DNA from: Actinomadura sp. 6K520
GTDB taxonomy: Bacteria > Actinomycetota > Actinomycetes > Streptosporangiales > Streptosporangiaceae
Reading direction: 5' to 3'
DNA length: 64,000 nt
Assembly (NCBI RefSeq): GCF_004349245.1
Contig: NZ_SMLC01000008.1
Span: 1-64,000 of the forward strand
The notes under the pieces were generated by a model. It worked only from the letters and a program-made list of their open reading frames with translations. It ran no database searches and was not told where the DNA came from. A program made the position numbers and the translations under genes. Each line of letters starts with the position of its first letter. Positions within the stretch are counted from its first letter, which is position 1. Positions 36,889-45,595 of this stretch are shown here, in pieces.

Positions 36889-36946
36889 CCTGGAAGAGCA
36901 AGCGGGCCAGGGGAATCCCGGCCCGGACGAATCCGAGGAGGACTAC

Positions 36947-37396
36947 GTGACCGGACTGACCGCCGCACGCTGGACGCACGTCGCGCTGCCCAGCGGTGAC
37001 CTGGACAAGTCGATCGACTTCTACACCTCGCTCACCCCGCTGGTGGTGGTCGAGCGCTTCAAGGACGCCGACGGCGAGAGCGTCTGGCTGTCCAACGAGG
37101 GCCAGGTGGAGACGCCGTTCGTGCTGGTGCTGGTGTCGTTCAACAAGGACAGGGGCAACCAGCTGGGGCTGCTGCACCCGTTCGCCCACATCGGCATCGA
37201 GGTGCCCGCGCGCGGCGACGTGGACGAGCTGGCCGAGCGCGCCCGCGAGCTGGGCTGCCTGCACTGGGAGCCGCGCGACATGCCCGACCCGGTCGGCTAC
37301 ATCTGCGCGCTCAAGGACCCGGACGGCAACGTCATCGAGATCTCCCACGACCAGCGGGTGTTCGACACCGTCAGGGCCAAGTGGGGACGGTCCTGA
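36947..37396 (+). CDS. VOC-superfamily protein
   Basis: A 149-aa glyoxalase-fold protein. It has the paired metal-site histidine regions THVALPSGD and HIGIEVP, and ends with LKDPDGNVIEI. A single-domain lyase, isomerase or dioxygenase is possible. GTG 36947 has GAGGAGG upstream. It is in the transport operon and overlaps the SnoaL gene by 16 nt. Confidence 0.82.
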   Translation: MTGLTAARWTHVALPSGDLDKSIDFYTSLTPLVVVERFKDADGESVWLSNEGQVETPFVLVLVSFNKDRGNQLGLLHPFAHIGIEVPARGDVDELAERARELGCLHWEPRDMPDPVGYICALKDPDGNVIEISHDQRVFDTVRAKWGRS

Positions 37397-37848
37397 CCGG
37401 GTGGCCCCGGCCGGCGGAACCCGGGGCCGCCGCGCGGGTCGAGGAGCGGACCCGCGCGGCGGTGCTCAGGTACCTCGCGGCCCTCAACCGCCATGACGCC
37501 GACGCCGTCGCCGCGTGCGTGGCCGAGGGCTTCGTCAGCGAGCACACCGCGGCGACGGGGCGGGGCGTCGTCGGCCGTGCCGCGTACCGGGAACGGCTGG
37601 ACGGCTTCCTGGCCGACTTCGCCGACCTGAAGTACGTCATGGAGGACCTGGTCGTCCGGGACGTGCGGGCGGTGCTGGCGTACTCGATGTCGTTCCGGCT
37701 CGTCTCGGCCGGATACGCGCCGGTACGGGTCCGCGGCGTGTTCCGCCTGTGGGTGGACGCGGAGGGTCTGGTGGCGCGCCGCGTCGACTACTGGGACGGG
37801 TCCGACGTGGCACGGCAGCTCTCCGCGGCGCCCAAAGCGGACGCCTGA
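37381..37848 (+). CDS. SnoaL/NTF2-like protein
   Basis: A 155-aa NTF2-fold protein (VLRYLAALNRHDADAVAACV near the N-terminus, FRLWVDAEG near the end). Such proteins act as small isomerases, hydratases or oxygenase beta-like subunits. The start is GTG 37381, inside the VOC gene's end. Last gene before operator D. Function unknown. Confidence 0.75.
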   Translation: MGTVLTGWPRPAEPGAAARVEERTRAAVLRYLAALNRHDADAVAACVAEGFVSEHTAATGRGVVGRAAYRERLDGFLADFADLKYVMEDLVVRDVRAVLAYSMSFRLVSAGYAPVRVRGVFRLWVDAEGLVARRVDYWDGSDVARQLSAAPKADA

Positions 37849-37929
37849 CCGCGCGTCGTCCAGCCGCCCGGCCGCCGCCCGGTCGCGCCAGGCGGCGGGA
37901 CGGTGCTGCCCGGATGATGTCGTGTTGCA

Positions 37930-37976
37930 TTGTGAGATACCGTCTCTCATTGCTTGACAGCCGTCCATCTCACATC
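37930..37976. promoter_or_regulatory. Regulon operator, site D, with promoter
   Basis: GAGATACCGTCTC (37934-37946) has 4-bp GAGA/TCTC arms extended outwards by TG and CA. TTGACA (37954-37959) follows, then a reversed half-site CCATCTCACA (37965-37974). It lies 15-60 bp upstream of the FAH gene. Confidence 0.65.
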
Positions 37977-37989
37977 GAAAGATGACGTT

Positions 37990-38856
37990 GTGCATGTTGC
38001 AATGACTTCGCAGGGCCTCGGCCGGATCGAGGACGGCGCGATCGCCCTCCTCGACACCCCGTACGCCGACGCGGGCGCCCTCATCGAGGCGACCGGCTCG
38101 CTGGACGCCCTCGCCGCGGCCGAGGTCGTCCGGCGGATCCCGCTCGCCGATGTCACCGGCGACGGCGCCGACGGTGACGGCGCCACCGGTGCCGCCGCCG
38201 GCCCCGGGCCGCTGCTCGCGCCCCTCCGCCCGCGCGCCCTGTGGGGCATCGGCATGAACTACCACTCGAAGGCGCGGCTGACCGGACGCGACGTCCCGGC
38301 CGAGCCGGTGCTCTACCTGGCCGCGCCGTCGTCGGTGAGCGGTCCCGGTGCCGCCGTCCGGCTGCCGGCCGAGCAGACCGCCGAGATGGACTACGAGGCC
38401 GAGATCGCCGTCGTGATCGGCCGCACCCTCGACCACGCCGCCGAGGCCGACGCCTGGGCGGCCGTCGCGGCGGTCACCGCGGCCAACGACATGACCTGCC
38501 GCGACGTCATGAAGCGCACCGGGTGGCCCGTCCTGGCCAAGAGCTTCCCCGGCTTCACCCCGCTGGGCGCGTCGCTGCTGAGCCGGGACCGGCTCGCCGG
38601 CCCGGACGCGATCGGCGTCCGCTCCTGGGTCGGCGGCGAGCGGCGCCAGGACTCCAGCAGCGCCGACATGATCTTCCCGATCCCCGAGCTGCTGGCCCGG
38701 ATCTCCCGGTACGCCGTCCTCCACCCGGGCGACGTCGTGCTGACCGGCACGCCCGCCGGGACCGGCCAGGACCGCGGCGACTTCCTGCGGCCCGGCGACA
38801 CCGTCCGGGTCGAGATCGACGGCGTGCTGCCACTGACCACCCGGGTCCGGGCGTGA
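37990..38856 (+). CDS. Fumarylacetoacetate-hydrolase-family protein
   Basis: A 288-aa FAH-fold enzyme. Landmarks are WGIGMNYHSKA, the metal-binding region EMDYEAEIAVVIG, NDMTCRD, and the closing VLTGTPAGTG. The family includes acylpyruvases, fumarylpyruvate hydrolase and the decarboxylase/isomerase of meta-cleavage pathways, which fits the extradiol enzyme here. Start is GTG 37990 or ATG 38002; neither has a clear ribosome site. Confidence 0.87.
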   Translation: MHVAMTSQGLGRIEDGAIALLDTPYADAGALIEATGSLDALAAAEVVRRIPLADVTGDGADGDGATGAAAGPGPLLAPLRPRALWGIGMNYHSKARLTGRDVPAEPVLYLAAPSSVSGPGAAVRLPAEQTAEMDYEAEIAVVIGRTLDHAAEADAWAAVAAVTAANDMTCRDVMKRTGWPVLAKSFPGFTPLGASLLSRDRLAGPDAIGVRSWVGGERRQDSSSADMIFPIPELLARISRYAVLHPGDVVLTGTPAGTGQDRGDFLRPGDTVRVEIDGVLPLTTRVRA

Positions 38857-38935
38857 CCCCGCGCTCCGCGCCGCCTCGCCTGCGGCGGCGGACCCACGTT
38901 TCCCTCACCACCCGCACAGAACAGGGAGAACCCCG

Positions 38936-40090
38936 ATGACCGAAGACAAGAAGCCCGGCTACGATCGCGTGCTCCGGGGCGGGACGGTCATCGATCCCGC
39001 GTCCGGCACGAACGCCGTGCTCGACGTCGCCGTCGACGGCGGCACGATCGCGGCCGTCGGCGCGGGGCTCGCCGCGGAGGCGGCGGAGGTCATCGACTGC
39101 ACCGGACGCTGGGTGCTGCCCGGCCTGGTCGAGGGGCACACCCACATCTTCCAGTACGTGTCCGCGGTCGGCGCGCCCCCCGACGAGGCGCACCTGCGCC
39201 GCGGCGTCGTCGCCGCCGCGGACGCCGGGACGGCCGGCGCCGCCACGTTCGCCGCCTTCCGCAAGCTGGTGGTCGAGCCGTCGCCGATGCGGATCGTGAA
39301 CTTCCTGAACGTCTCGGTGCTCGGCCTCATCGACTTCCGCTTCGGCGAGCTGATGAACCCCGACACGCTCGTCCCGGACGACGCCCTCGCCACCGCCGCC
39401 GAGAACCCCGACGTGGTGCGCGGCTTCAAGATCCGGCTGTCGGAGGACGTGGTCGGCGACAACTGGCAGATGCTGCTGAAGAAGTCCCTCGACCTGTCCG
39501 AGCGGGCCGGCCTGCCGCTGATGGTGCACATCGGCGAGACGTCCGAGCCGCTCCCGGTCGTCCTGGACCACCTCCGCCCCGGCGACGTCGTCGCGCACTG
39601 CTACACGGGCAAGGAGCACGGCATCCTGGACGGCGACGCCGTGCACCCCGCGGTGCTGGCGGCCCGCGAGCGCGGCGTCCTGTTCGACTCGGCGCACGGC
39701 AAGAGCAACCTCAGCTTCGAGGTCGCGCGTCCCGCGATCGAGAAGGGCTTCTACCCCGACGTCCTCAGCTCCGACACCAGCGCCCGCAACTGGCGCGGAC
39801 CGGTGTTCGACCTGCTGACCAGCATGTCCAAGCTCGTCGCGCTCGGCCTCCCGCTCACCGAGGCGGTCGCCCGCGCCACCGTGCACCCGGCGCGGCTGCT
39901 CGGCCTGGAGGCCGAGGGCTACGGGCGCCTGGAGGCCGGCGGCCCGGCCCACGTCACCGTGGTCGAGGAGACCGGCCCGGTCGTCCTCCCGGACGCCGCG
40001 GGCAACTCCATCACCGCGCCCCTCCTGCAGCCCGCGCTGGTCCTGCACGGCGGTGCGGAGGTCGAGACCGTCCCGTGGCGCGGCCTATGA
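38936..40090 (+). CDS. COG3964-type amidohydrolase/deacetylase
   Basis: A 384-aa metal-dependent hydrolase: HxH (H68, H70), probable carboxylated lysine K165 (GFKIR), H198 (MVHIGE), H221 (AHCYTG), D280 (SSDTSA). This binuclear pattern fits the dihydroorotase-like COG3964 group; one characterised member hydrolyses acetyl-(R)-mandelate. It may act on an ester or amide intermediate. Overlaps the aldolase start by ATGA. Confidence 0.82.
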   Translation: MTEDKKPGYDRVLRGGTVIDPASGTNAVLDVAVDGGTIAAVGAGLAAEAAEVIDCTGRWVLPGLVEGHTHIFQYVSAVGAPPDEAHLRRGVVAAADAGTAGAATFAAFRKLVVEPSPMRIVNFLNVSVLGLIDFRFGELMNPDTLVPDDALATAAENPDVVRGFKIRLSEDVVGDNWQMLLKKSLDLSERAGLPLMVHIGETSEPLPVVLDHLRPGDVVAHCYTGKEHGILDGDAVHPAVLAARERGVLFDSAHGKSNLSFEVARPAIEKGFYPDVLSSDTSARNWRGPVFDLLTSMSKLVALGLPLTEAVARATVHPARLLGLEAEGYGRLEAGGPAHVTVVEETGPVVLPDAAGNSITAPLLQPALVLHGGAEVETVPWRGL

Positions 40091-40896
40091 CGTCCGGGGG
40101 CGGCCCGTCGCCGCGGAATGCATCACCACGGGCCCGGCTGCGGGCGGCGCTGCTGGAGGGCACCCGGGTCACCGGGACCTTCGTCAAGCTGCCCGCGCCG
40201 GACGTGGTCGAGGTGTGCGGCCTCGCCGGCTTCGACTTCGTCGTCGTCGACCTGGAGCACTCCACGCTGACCGAGGCCGACGCCATCGGGCTCGTCCGGC
40301 ACGCTGAACGCTGCGGGCTGCCGGCGCTCGTCCGGATCCCCGAGGTCGACGCGCCGCTGATCTGCCGCCTGCTGGAGAACGGCGCCGCCGGGCTGCAGCT
40401 GTCCATGCTGGGCTCGGCGGCGCAGGCCCGCGCGCTCGTCCGGGCCACGCGGTTCGCGCCCGAGGGGGCCCGGTCGGTCAGCCTCGCCAACCGGGCCGCC
40501 GGGTTCGGGCTGCGCTCGTCCGGCGGCCTGGCGGCGTTCCTGGCCGCCGAACGCGCCGACCCGCCGCTGCTGGTCGGCCAGATCGAGACCCCCTGGTGGC
40601 GGGGAGGCGACTCCTGGGACGCGGTGACCGGCGACCTGGACGTCGTCTTCGTCGGCGGCACCGACCTCGCGGTGAGCCTGGGCGCCGCCCCCGGCGGCGG
40701 CGAGCTGCGCGCGGCCGTCACCGAGATCGAGGAGGCCGCCGGACGGCGGGGCATCGCGTTCGGCGGCTGGGTCCCGTCCACCACCGCCGCGGACGGCCAC
40801 GGGCTGGCCGCCGCGCGCTACCTGGTGACGGGCTCTGACCTGCAGATTCTGGCCGCCGGACTGGAAGCGGCGGCCGGCCGAGAGGGGAACAGATGA
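40087..40896 (+). CDS. HpcH/HpaI-family aldolase
   Basis: A 269-aa TIM-barrel class II aldolase. VVVDLEHSTLTEAD, VRIPEVDAPLICRLLENGA and GQIETP mark the pyruvate/oxaloacetate-binding core. These enzymes cleave 4-hydroxy-2-oxo acids, the last carbon-carbon step of meta-cleavage pathways. Start ATG 40087 overlaps the upstream stop, and its own stop overlaps the cupin start. Confidence 0.88.
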   Translation: MTSGGGPSPRNASPRARLRAALLEGTRVTGTFVKLPAPDVVEVCGLAGFDFVVVDLEHSTLTEADAIGLVRHAERCGLPALVRIPEVDAPLICRLLENGAAGLQLSMLGSAAQARALVRATRFAPEGARSVSLANRAAGFGLRSSGGLAAFLAAERADPPLLVGQIETPWWRGGDSWDAVTGDLDVVFVGGTDLAVSLGAAPGGGELRAAVTEIEEAAGRRGIAFGGWVPSTTAADGHGLAAARYLVTGSDLQILAAGLEAAAGREGNR

Positions 40897-41282
40897 CCGA
40901 CGAGGGCCGCAACGCCAAGCTCTACAACAGGGTGATCGGCTGGGCCGACATGCCGGAGACCGAGCTGCGCAAGGGGGTGCGGCGCCGGGTCTACTCCACC
41001 GACGAGGTGATGGTCGCCCACCACACCCTCGACGTCGGCATGGACCTCAACCCGCACAGCCACGACGACTTCGACCAGCTCGTCTACATCTCCGAGGGGC
41101 GCTGCAACTACTACGTCGAGGGCGTCCCGCACGAGATGACGGCCGGGACGTTCCTGCTCGTGCCCGCGGGGGCCGAGCACTACATCGAGCCGCTGGAAGA
41201 GCCGTGCGTCAACATCGACATCTTCGTGCCGCCGCGTGCGGACTTCGCGAAGTCGCTGACCTACCTGGACGACCTGTCCTGA
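40893..41282 (+). CDS. Single-domain cupin
   Basis: A 129-aa cupin. The first metal motif is HSHDDFDQLVYISEGRCNYYVEG and the second is in LLVPAGAEHYIEP. It could be a dioxygenase, isomerase or carbohydrate-type cupin. ATG 40893 overlaps the aldolase by ATGA, so it belongs to the same operon. Function unknown. Confidence 0.85.
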   Translation: MTDEGRNAKLYNRVIGWADMPETELRKGVRRRVYSTDEVMVAHHTLDVGMDLNPHSHDDFDQLVYISEGRCNYYVEGVPHEMTAGTFLLVPAGAEHYIEPLEEPCVNIDIFVPPRADFAKSLTYLDDLS

Positions 41283-41388
41283 GTGGTCCGACCGCGGCGT
41301 GCCGCCCCCGCGAGGCACCCGCCCGGGGCGGTGCGCCGCGACCCGGCGGTCCCGGTCCCGGTCGTCCGGCGCGACGTCCGGTGCCGAG

Positions 41389-42177
41389 TCAGCCGACGGC
41401 CTCGGCGTGCGGGGCGCCGTTGTTGCCGAGCCGCTGCGACAGGTTCCGGGTGATCTCCAGCAGCGCCTCGGCCATCGGCGAGTCGGCCTGGCGCGGGACG
41501 TCCACGGAGGTCCCGACGATCGCCATCGTCGCGATGATGGCGTCCCCCTCGAAGACGGGCGCCGCGATGGTGTGCAGGCCGTTCTCGGACGGCGAGTTGA
41601 CCGACAGCCCGTGCTCGCGGATCCAGTCGAGCTCCGCGCGCAGCTCCGGGGCGCGGCGCAGCAGCTTGCCCAGCGCCGGCACCTGGTCGGGCGGGAGGTA
41701 CGCGCAGAACACCCGGCCCTGCGCGGAGGTCGCCAGGTCGAGCCGCGACCCGACGCGGACGCTGATGCGGATCAGGTGGTCGGTGTTGTCGGCCGAGCGC
41801 ACGACCGTCGGGGACTCGCCGTCCCAGATGCTCAGCACGACGGTCTGCCCGGCGAGCTGGACGAGCCGGTCCATGTACGGTTCGGCGGCGGTCACGATCG
41901 GCAGCGCGGCGCGGGCGGCGGCGGCGAGCGTGAGCACCTGCGGGCCGAGGGAGTACAGGGCGGTGCGGTCGTCGTACCGGAGCAGGTTCGCGGCCCGGAG
42001 CGCCTTGGTGTACCGGTGGGCGGTCGCCTTGCTGGCGCCGAGCCGGGCGGTGATCTCGTTCAGGCTCAGATGCGGCCGACTCACCGTGAACGAGTCCAGG
42101 ATGAGCGCGGCGCGCTGCACCGTCTGGATCGAAGAGGAGCTCTCGGCCGTCGTGTCTCGTGCGGTCCTCGTCGCCAT
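41389..42177 (-). CDS. IclR-family transcriptional regulator
   Basis: A 262-aa protein with an N-terminal winged HTH (LSLNEITARLGASKATAHRYTKAL, about 38-61) and an IclR effector-binding domain (RSADNTDHLIRISVRVG through IAAPVFEGDAIIATMAIVG). ATG 42177 has GAGGAA upstream; the longer frame to 42276 has no ribosome site. It sits in the middle of the island, divergent from the Rieske operon, with operators E1 and E2 between them. It is the most likely reader of the shared palindrome. Confidence 0.92.
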   Translation of the reverse strand: MATRTARDTTAESSSSIQTVQRAALILDSFTVSRPHLSLNEITARLGASKATAHRYTKALRAANLLRYDDRTALYSLGPQVLTLAAAARAALPIVTAAEPYMDRLVQLAGQTVVLSIWDGESPTVVRSADNTDHLIRISVRVGSRLDLATSAQGRVFCAYLPPDQVPALGKLLRRAPELRAELDWIREHGLSVNSPSENGLHTIAAPVFEGDAIIATMAIVGTSVDVPRQADSPMAEALLEITRNLSQRLGNNGAPHAEAVG

Positions 42178-42344
42178 CCGTTCCTCGCTTCTGCCTGGGC
42201 CACCGGCCGCGTCCCGTGCCGTGCGGCGGCTCCGTGGCGGCATGACACGCCATCTCATCATGAGCGAGAGCGTCATGGCGGGTCATTCACCACACCGAAG
42301 GGTAAAGCGCCCAGTGCATAACGTATCGGTAGCCTTACCGCATG

Positions 42345-42365
42345 CCATCTCTCACTGCGAGACGC
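42345..42365. promoter_or_regulatory. Regulon operator, site E1
   Basis: CCATCTCTCACTGCGAGACGC contains the regulon half-site GAGATGG (reverse strand) and TCTC/GAGA arms around ACTGC, in everted order. It is about 170 bp upstream of the IclR start. Confidence 0.5.
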
Positions 42366-42463
42366 AATCATGATGAACGTGACGCTCCTAGTCAAGCCGG
42401 TTGGGATCCCTCCGTACAACCCCTTGACATGACGAGCGGCACTGGGGAAGTCTGTACACGATG

Positions 42464-42478
42464 CGAGATGGTATCTCG
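42464..42478. promoter_or_regulatory. Regulon operator, site E2
   Basis: CGAGATGGTATCTCG is a perfect 6+3+6 palindrome. TTGACA at 42424-42429 lies upstream, and the site is downstream of that -35, as expected for a repressor site. It is 52 bp before the Rieske alpha start. Confidence 0.75.
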
Positions 42479-42529
42479 AATTATTGAACGATGCTGCTGA
42501 GGAAGCGGCGTGGAAGGGGGTGGAGCCCG

Positions 42530-43888
42530 ATGCCCGGACCGGATGGCGCGGGACTTCCGGGGCGGCTGGTCGTCGAGGACTGGGACGCGCTGACTTTCCG
42601 CGTGAATCGGGTCGCGTACCGCTCGGAGGAGATCTTCCAGGCGGAGCGCGACCGGATATGGGCGCGTACATGGCTGTACCTGGGCCATGAGACGGAAGTC
42701 GCCACGCCCAACGACTTCAAGACGCGAACGCTCGGCGGCCGGCCGCTGATCTTCTGCCGGGACACCGAGGGCGACATCCAGGCGTGGCTCAACTCCTGTC
42801 CGCACCGCGGCACCATCCTGTGCCGCGAGCGCGAGGGGTCCACCAAGCTGTTCCAGTGCTTCTACCACGCGTGGACGTTCCGCAACAGCGGTGACGTGGC
42901 GGCGATCCCCGGCAAGGACGCCTACGAGGCCGCGGGCGAGGGCTTCCTCGACTCGATGCGGCTCCGCGCCGTCCCCCGGCTGGAGAGCCACGAGGGGTTC
43001 GTGTTCGTCTCGTTCGACCCGGACGCCCCGCCGCTGCTGGACTACCTCGGGGACGCCGCCGACTACATGACGATGATCTCCGAGCAGCACGAGGCCGGCA
43101 TGGAGGTCCTGCCCGGCACGCAGCTGTACGGGGTGCGCGGCAACTGGAAGCTCGGCGTCGAGAACGCCATGGACGGCTACCACTTCTCGCCCACGCACAA
43201 CACCTTCGTCGGGTACCTGCGCGAGACCGGCTTCGCCGTCACCGACGACGACCAGTACGCCTACAACCTCGGCAACGGGCACAGCCTCCTCGTCCTCACC
43301 GGGCACGGCGGCCGCATCAGCATGCTGTGGGAGCCGCGCTTCGGCGAGGACGAGAAGGTCCGCACCGAGGCGCACCGCGCCGAGATGGACAGCCGTCTCG
43401 GCCCCGAGCGCGCCAAGTACGTCGCCGACGAGAGCCACATCCTGTTCGTCTGGCCGAACCTGCTGCTCTTCGACCTCGAAGGGCTGTCGATCCGCCAGCT
43501 CGAACCGGTCGCGGCCGACCGCACCGACGTGCGCGCCTGGCAGCTCGCCCCCCGCGGCGAGGACGCCGACACCCGCGCGTTGCGGATGAAGACGATGGTC
43601 AGCTTCGTCGGCCCCGGCGGGCTCGCCACGCCCGACGACATCGAGGCGTACGAGGCGGTGCAGCGGGGCATCGAGGCCACCGCCGCCGACATCCGCGACG
43701 GGATGGACTACAGCGACATGTCCCGCGGCATGGTCGACGAGGTCAAGGGCGTCCAGGGCCGCTCCATCGACGAGGGCGCGATGCGCGGCTTCTGGCGGCA
43801 CTGGGTCGGCGCGCTCGGCGCCGTGGACGGCCTGGTGGTCGGCGGACACCGTCCCGAGCGCTTCCTTGAGGGGAGGAACGTGCGATGA
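42530..43888 (+). CDS. Rieske ring-hydroxylating oxygenase, alpha subunit
   Basis: A 452-aa protein. Rieske ligands C90, H92, C110 and H113 (CPHRG ... CFYHAW). Catalytic-iron region with D215, H218 and H223 (NAMDGYHFSPTH). This is the catalytic subunit of an aromatic-ring dioxygenase or demethylase. No reductase or ferredoxin gene is beside it; the reductase half of the P450 fusion or a remote gene would have to serve. ATG 42530 has GGAG upstream. Confidence 0.94.
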   Translation: MPGPDGAGLPGRLVVEDWDALTFRVNRVAYRSEEIFQAERDRIWARTWLYLGHETEVATPNDFKTRTLGGRPLIFCRDTEGDIQAWLNSCPHRGTILCREREGSTKLFQCFYHAWTFRNSGDVAAIPGKDAYEAAGEGFLDSMRLRAVPRLESHEGFVFVSFDPDAPPLLDYLGDAADYMTMISEQHEAGMEVLPGTQLYGVRGNWKLGVENAMDGYHFSPTHNTFVGYLRETGFAVTDDDQYAYNLGNGHSLLVLTGHGGRISMLWEPRFGEDEKVRTEAHRAEMDSRLGPERAKYVADESHILFVWPNLLLFDLEGLSIRQLEPVAADRTDVRAWQLAPRGEDADTRALRMKTMVSFVGPGGLATPDDIEAYEAVQRGIEATAADIRDGMDYSDMSRGMVDEVKGVQGRSIDEGAMRGFWRHWVGALGAVDGLVVGGHRPERFLEGRNVR

Positions 43889-44406
43889 CCGCGCCCACCG
43901 ACGGCACCGCGCTCATCGGCGGCCGTGAGATCACCCGCGCCGACGTGGAGGACTTCCTCTACGCCGAGGCGGAGATCCTGGACGCCTGGAAGTACGACGA
44001 CTGGCTCGCGCTGTTCGAGCCCGGCGCCCGCTTCGAGGTGCCCGCCACCGACTGGAAGGGCGAGTCGTTCTTCGAGTCCGGGTCGTTCGTCACCGACGAC
44101 TGGGACCTGCTGCGCGCGCGCGTCAAGCGGCTCAAGTCGCGCAAGGCGCACGCGGAGAACCCGCCGTCCCGCACGCACCGGATGATCTCCAACGTCCGGC
44201 TGCGCGAGCACGACGAGCCGGGCCTGCTCCGGGTCACGGCGTCCTTCATCGTCCACCGGGCCCGCGACGGCGAGTTCGACGCCTACGTGGGGCGCTACGA
44301 CCACCTGCTCGTCCCGGGCGCCGAGGGCCTGCGCTTCCGGCGGCGCCGGGCGATCCTCGGCCACGAACACCTGTCCGCCGGCGCCCGGCTGAGCTTCATC
44401 CTCTGA
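43885..44406 (+). CDS. Rieske oxygenase beta subunit
   Basis: A 173-aa NTF2-fold small subunit (VEDFLYAEAEILDAWKYDDW; MISNVRLREH; VTASFIVHRARDGEFDAYVGRYD). Its start overlaps the alpha stop by ATGA, so both subunits are made together, probably as an alpha3beta3 oxygenase. Confidence 0.92.
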   Translation: MTAPTDGTALIGGREITRADVEDFLYAEAEILDAWKYDDWLALFEPGARFEVPATDWKGESFFESGSFVTDDWDLLRARVKRLKSRKAHAENPPSRTHRMISNVRLREHDEPGLLRVTASFIVHRARDGEFDAYVGRYDHLLVPGAEGLRFRRRRAILGHEHLSAGARLSFIL

Positions 44407-44416
44407 GGAAACCCTG

Positions 44417-45595
44417 ATGATCCAACACAACCTCGCGTTCCGGTTCCGCGAGGACGCGCCGGCGGAGGCCGTCGAGTCCATCCTCGCGGAGCTGCGCACG
44501 TTCCCGAAGCGCTACCCGGCCATGCGCGACTTCTCGCTCGGGCCCAACATCAGCACCCGCAGCGACCGGTACACCCACGCCTTCTCGGTGAAGTTCGAAA
44601 CCCAGGCGGACCTGAACGCCTACCTGGAGAGCGAGTCGCACGAGCGGTTCGTCCGGGAGCGTTGGCGTCCGGTCATCGACGACCACATCATCGTCACCTA
44701 CGAGATCCCCGGTAGGCCGGGGCGGCCGCGCGGCCCGTACGGGATGGAGTACGCCCGCATCGAGGTCCCCGACATGGACCGCACGATCGACTTCCTCCAG
44801 TACCACGTGGGGCTCCAGCTCGAACAGCGCACCGACGAGTACGCCTACCTGCGGACCGACATCGAGCACCACTCGATCGAGCTGATCAGCGCACCCGGGC
44901 ACGAGGTGGGGCACACCGTCGCGATCGGCTACAGCGTGGAGAGCGACGAGGTCCTCGCCGACCTGCGCAAGCGGGTCGCCGACGCCGGCCTGGAGATCCT
45001 CGAACTGCAGGACCGGCAGAAGGACCTGTGCGCGGACGGCTTCGCGGTCCGCGACCCCGACGGGCTGATCGTGGAGCTGTTCACCGGCTTCCTGGAGTAC
45101 GCCGAGCCGCCGGTCACGGACCTGCGCCCGGTCGACCTCGTCCACCCGTTCATCGCGACGACGAAGTACGAGGAGTCGCTGGAGTTCTACACCAAGGTGC
45201 TGGGCTTCCTGCCGTCGGACGAGATCGTGGGCTCCACCACGTTCCTGCGCTGCGAGGACCGCTACCACCACAGCCTCGCCCTGCAGAACAACAAGGAGCA
45301 CTACGTCGCGCACCTGTGCTTCGCGACGAAGAGCCTCGACCACGTCATGCGCTTCCGGGCCCGCGCCCTGTACAAGGGCGAGCCGATCGCGTCGGACCTG
45401 GTGAACCACTCGGCGTCGACGTCCATCGCGTTCTACATGCACGAGCCGCTGCACGGCCCCCGGTTCGAGCTGTGCGACCGGCACCGCGTGTTCACGCCGG
45501 AGGAGCACGAGACGCACCGTCCCCGCCGGATGCCGCCGGACCCGCGCAACATCGACGTGTGGCGCCCGGCCTCCGACGACTGGGGCCGCTTCTGA
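44417..45595 (+). CDS. Dabb-domain fused to two VOC domains; extradiol dioxygenase
   Basis: A 392-aa protein. Residues 1-100 are a stress-responsive dimeric A/B-barrel (Dabb) domain (MIQHNLAFRFREDAP, SHERFVRERWRPVIDDHI). Residues 108-225 are a first VOC module and 238-355 a second, with the type I extradiol iron triad H243, H299 and E351. It should open a catechol-like ring by meta cleavage. The Dabb fusion is unusual. ATG 44417 has GAGGAAA upstream. Confidence 0.85.
   Translation: MIQHNLAFRFREDAPAEAVESILAELRTFPKRYPAMRDFSLGPNISTRSDRYTHAFSVKFETQADLNAYLESESHERFVRERWRPVIDDHIIVTYEIPGRPGRPRGPYGMEYARIEVPDMDRTIDFLQYHVGLQLEQRTDEYAYLRTDIEHHSIELISAPGHEVGHTVAIGYSVESDEVLADLRKRVADAGLEILELQDRQKDLCADGFAVRDPDGLIVELFTGFLEYAEPPVTDLRPVDLVHPFIATTKYEESLEFYTKVLGFLPSDEIVGSTTFLRCEDRYHHSLALQNNKEHYVAHLCFATKSLDHVMRFRARALYKGEPIASDLVNHSASTSIAFYMHEPLHGPRFELCDRHRVFTPEEHETHRPRRMPPDPRNIDVWRPASDDWGRF

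Noticed and set aside
41283-41388. Possible terminator between the cupin and IclR genes
   Set aside because: CG-rich partial pairings only; no clean stem was found.
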